Part shown: in pieces, positions 24,436 to 25,108 of the stretch
Position numbering within the stretch: position 1 is the stretch's first letter
Layout: each line of letters starts with the position of its first letter
NCBI GenBank assembly: GCA_026770585.1
Contig: MU647143.1
Span: forward strand, 101,478-126,585
Direction of reading: 5' to 3'
Origin: Baffinella frigidus
Lineage: Eukaryota > Cryptophyceae > Cryptomonadales > Baffinellaceae
DNA length: 25,108 nt
The notes under the pieces: generated by a model
Databases searched by the model: none
What the model saw: only the letters and a program-made list of their open reading frames with translations
What the model was told of the DNA's origin: nothing
Made by a program: the position numbers and the translations under genes

Positions 24436-24556
24436 CGTAAGTTGTTTACATTTGAACGTAAGTTATCTACATTTGAACGTAAGTTGTCTACATTTGAACG
24501 TAAGTTATCTACATTTGAACGTAAGTTGTCTCCATTTGAACGTAAGTTGTCTTCAC
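24436..24556. repeat. 21-bp tandem repeat CGTAAGTTGTCTACATTTGAA
   Basis: Nearly six copies. The 21-bp period keeps a frame open (KLSTFER repeats), but the sequence outside is not protein-like, so this is called a repeat. The unit contains CGTAAGT, a donor-like string. Confidence 0.9.
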
Positions 24557-24640
24557 ATCCGCGCACAACAATACGAGAGCATCAGCGAGCATGTTTTTTT
24601 AAAAAAAAATCAACAGGCAAGACGCCAGCATCGAACGAGG

Positions 24641-24804
24641 TGCCCAAATCGGGCCACCTTTCCGTTACCTTATCCGTAGGAAGCCCTCTATGTCCCTACG
24701 GGTTGCCTACCGTAGGGTCCTAGTGCCCAAATCGGGCCACCTTTCCGTTACCTTATCCGTAGGAACCCCCCTATGTCCCTACGGGTTGCCTACCGTAGGG
24801 TCCT
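24641..24804. repeat. two tandem 82-bp units with the CCTACCGTAGG module
   Basis: GTGCCCAAATCGGGCCACCT, then TTATCCGTAGGAA, then CTACGGGTTGCCTACCGTAG, twice with two or three differences. Closely matches the inside of D3 (21340-21420). Confidence 0.85.
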
Positions 24805-24844
24805 GTTGCCCTCGACGCCGCACGCACCCTGATACTCCATTCCC

Positions 24845-24948
24845 ATCCCTTCAGTGGCCAGTAGGCTCATACACCCTACCGTAGGGCCCTAGGACCTGCC
24901 TAGGACCTCTTGCGGGTCAACTTTGACCGACTGGCCACTTAAGTGATA
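24845..24948. mobile_element. MITE family B, copy B4
   Basis: TCCCTTCAGTGGCCAGTAGG at the left, CTGGCCACTTAAGTGA at the right with TA after it; GGGTCAACTTTGACC and the CCTACCGTAGGGCCCTAGG module inside, in the reverse orientation to B1. Confidence 0.8.
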
Positions 24949-25020
24949 CATGTGTTTGTATATGCATATTATGGAGAGCGCGGGCGGTGTACGTGCCTGC
25001 ATGCGGCTTGACCATTCTGG

Positions 25021-25108
25021 CGCAGAGAGGGAGAGGGAGAGGGAGGGAGGGAGAGAGAGGGAGAGGGAGGGAGGGAGAGAGAGGGAGAGGGAGGGAGGGA
25101 GAGAGAGG
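25021..25108. repeat. purine microsatellite GGGAGGGAGAGA, continues past the window
   Basis: GAGAGGGAGAGGGAGGGAGG units to the last base. Confidence 0.97.

Noticed and set aside
1-25108. CRISPR-like spaced repeats (for example the hairpins at 22-23.7 kb)
   Set aside because: Spacing is irregular, the units are exon-intron modules, and the genome is eukaryotic.

Overview
The window is nuclear DNA of a eukaryote, most likely a unicellular alga or another lineage with plant-type (TTTAGGG) telomeric repeats. The evidence is that long stretches consist of TTTAGGG and its heptamer variants, there are no bacterial-style packed genes or operons, and coding sequence appears only as short exon-like islands with GT..AG borders. 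The species cannot be named from this sequence. No rRNA, tRNA, CRISPR array or virus-like gene was recognised. There is an assembly gap of Ns at 11028-11702.

Left part (1 to about 9.5 kb): almost wholly non-coding. A degenerate telomere-like region (1-720) is followed by a dense collection of foldback elements (MITE-like, non-autonomous). Families A, B, C, E and F have unrelated terminal inverted repeats but appear to be flanked by TA. A, B, D, E and a single-copy foldback at 751-911 share an interior palindromic module built on CCTACCGTAGG. A composite inverted repeat of about 1.2 kb lies at 4.05-5.3 kb. The only protein-like stretch is on the minus strand at 3827-3477, with a weaker one at 3036-2760.

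Right part (about 9.5 to 23.9 kb): read on the minus strand, this looks like one long gene broken into many tiny exons, with the 5' side near 23.85 kb and the 3' side near 10.5 kb (possibly 9.5 kb). Ten exon types (called X1 to X10 here) are recognisable. Each is a short, charged, helix-forming segment of a coiled-coil type protein, most have AG/GT borders, and phases at several junctions agree (X1-X2, X7-X8, X8-X9, X9-X10). Nearly every exon type is present in several full or truncated tandem copies, and the introns between copies are made of (i) hairpin elements with GTTGAC/GTCAAC arms, (ii) homogenised heptamer arrays of the form GGGTNNA, or (iii) other minisatellites. The protein family was not recognised. 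A cytoskeletal or ciliary coiled-coil protein is a reasonable guess, but only a guess. At 9.57-10.25 kb three tandem CAG-rich (polyglutamine) modules may be its 3' continuation or a separate gene.

Far right (23.9-25.1 kb): more MITEs (truncated B, A4, B4), a 21-bp tandem repeat, an 80-bp tandem repeat and a GGGAGA-type microsatellite running off the end.

The most interesting signal is the combination in the right half: an expanded gene whose exons are repeatedly duplicated together with introner-like hairpins and telomere-variant arrays, with MITEs inserted into some of the duplicates so that the sister copies serve as empty-site controls.
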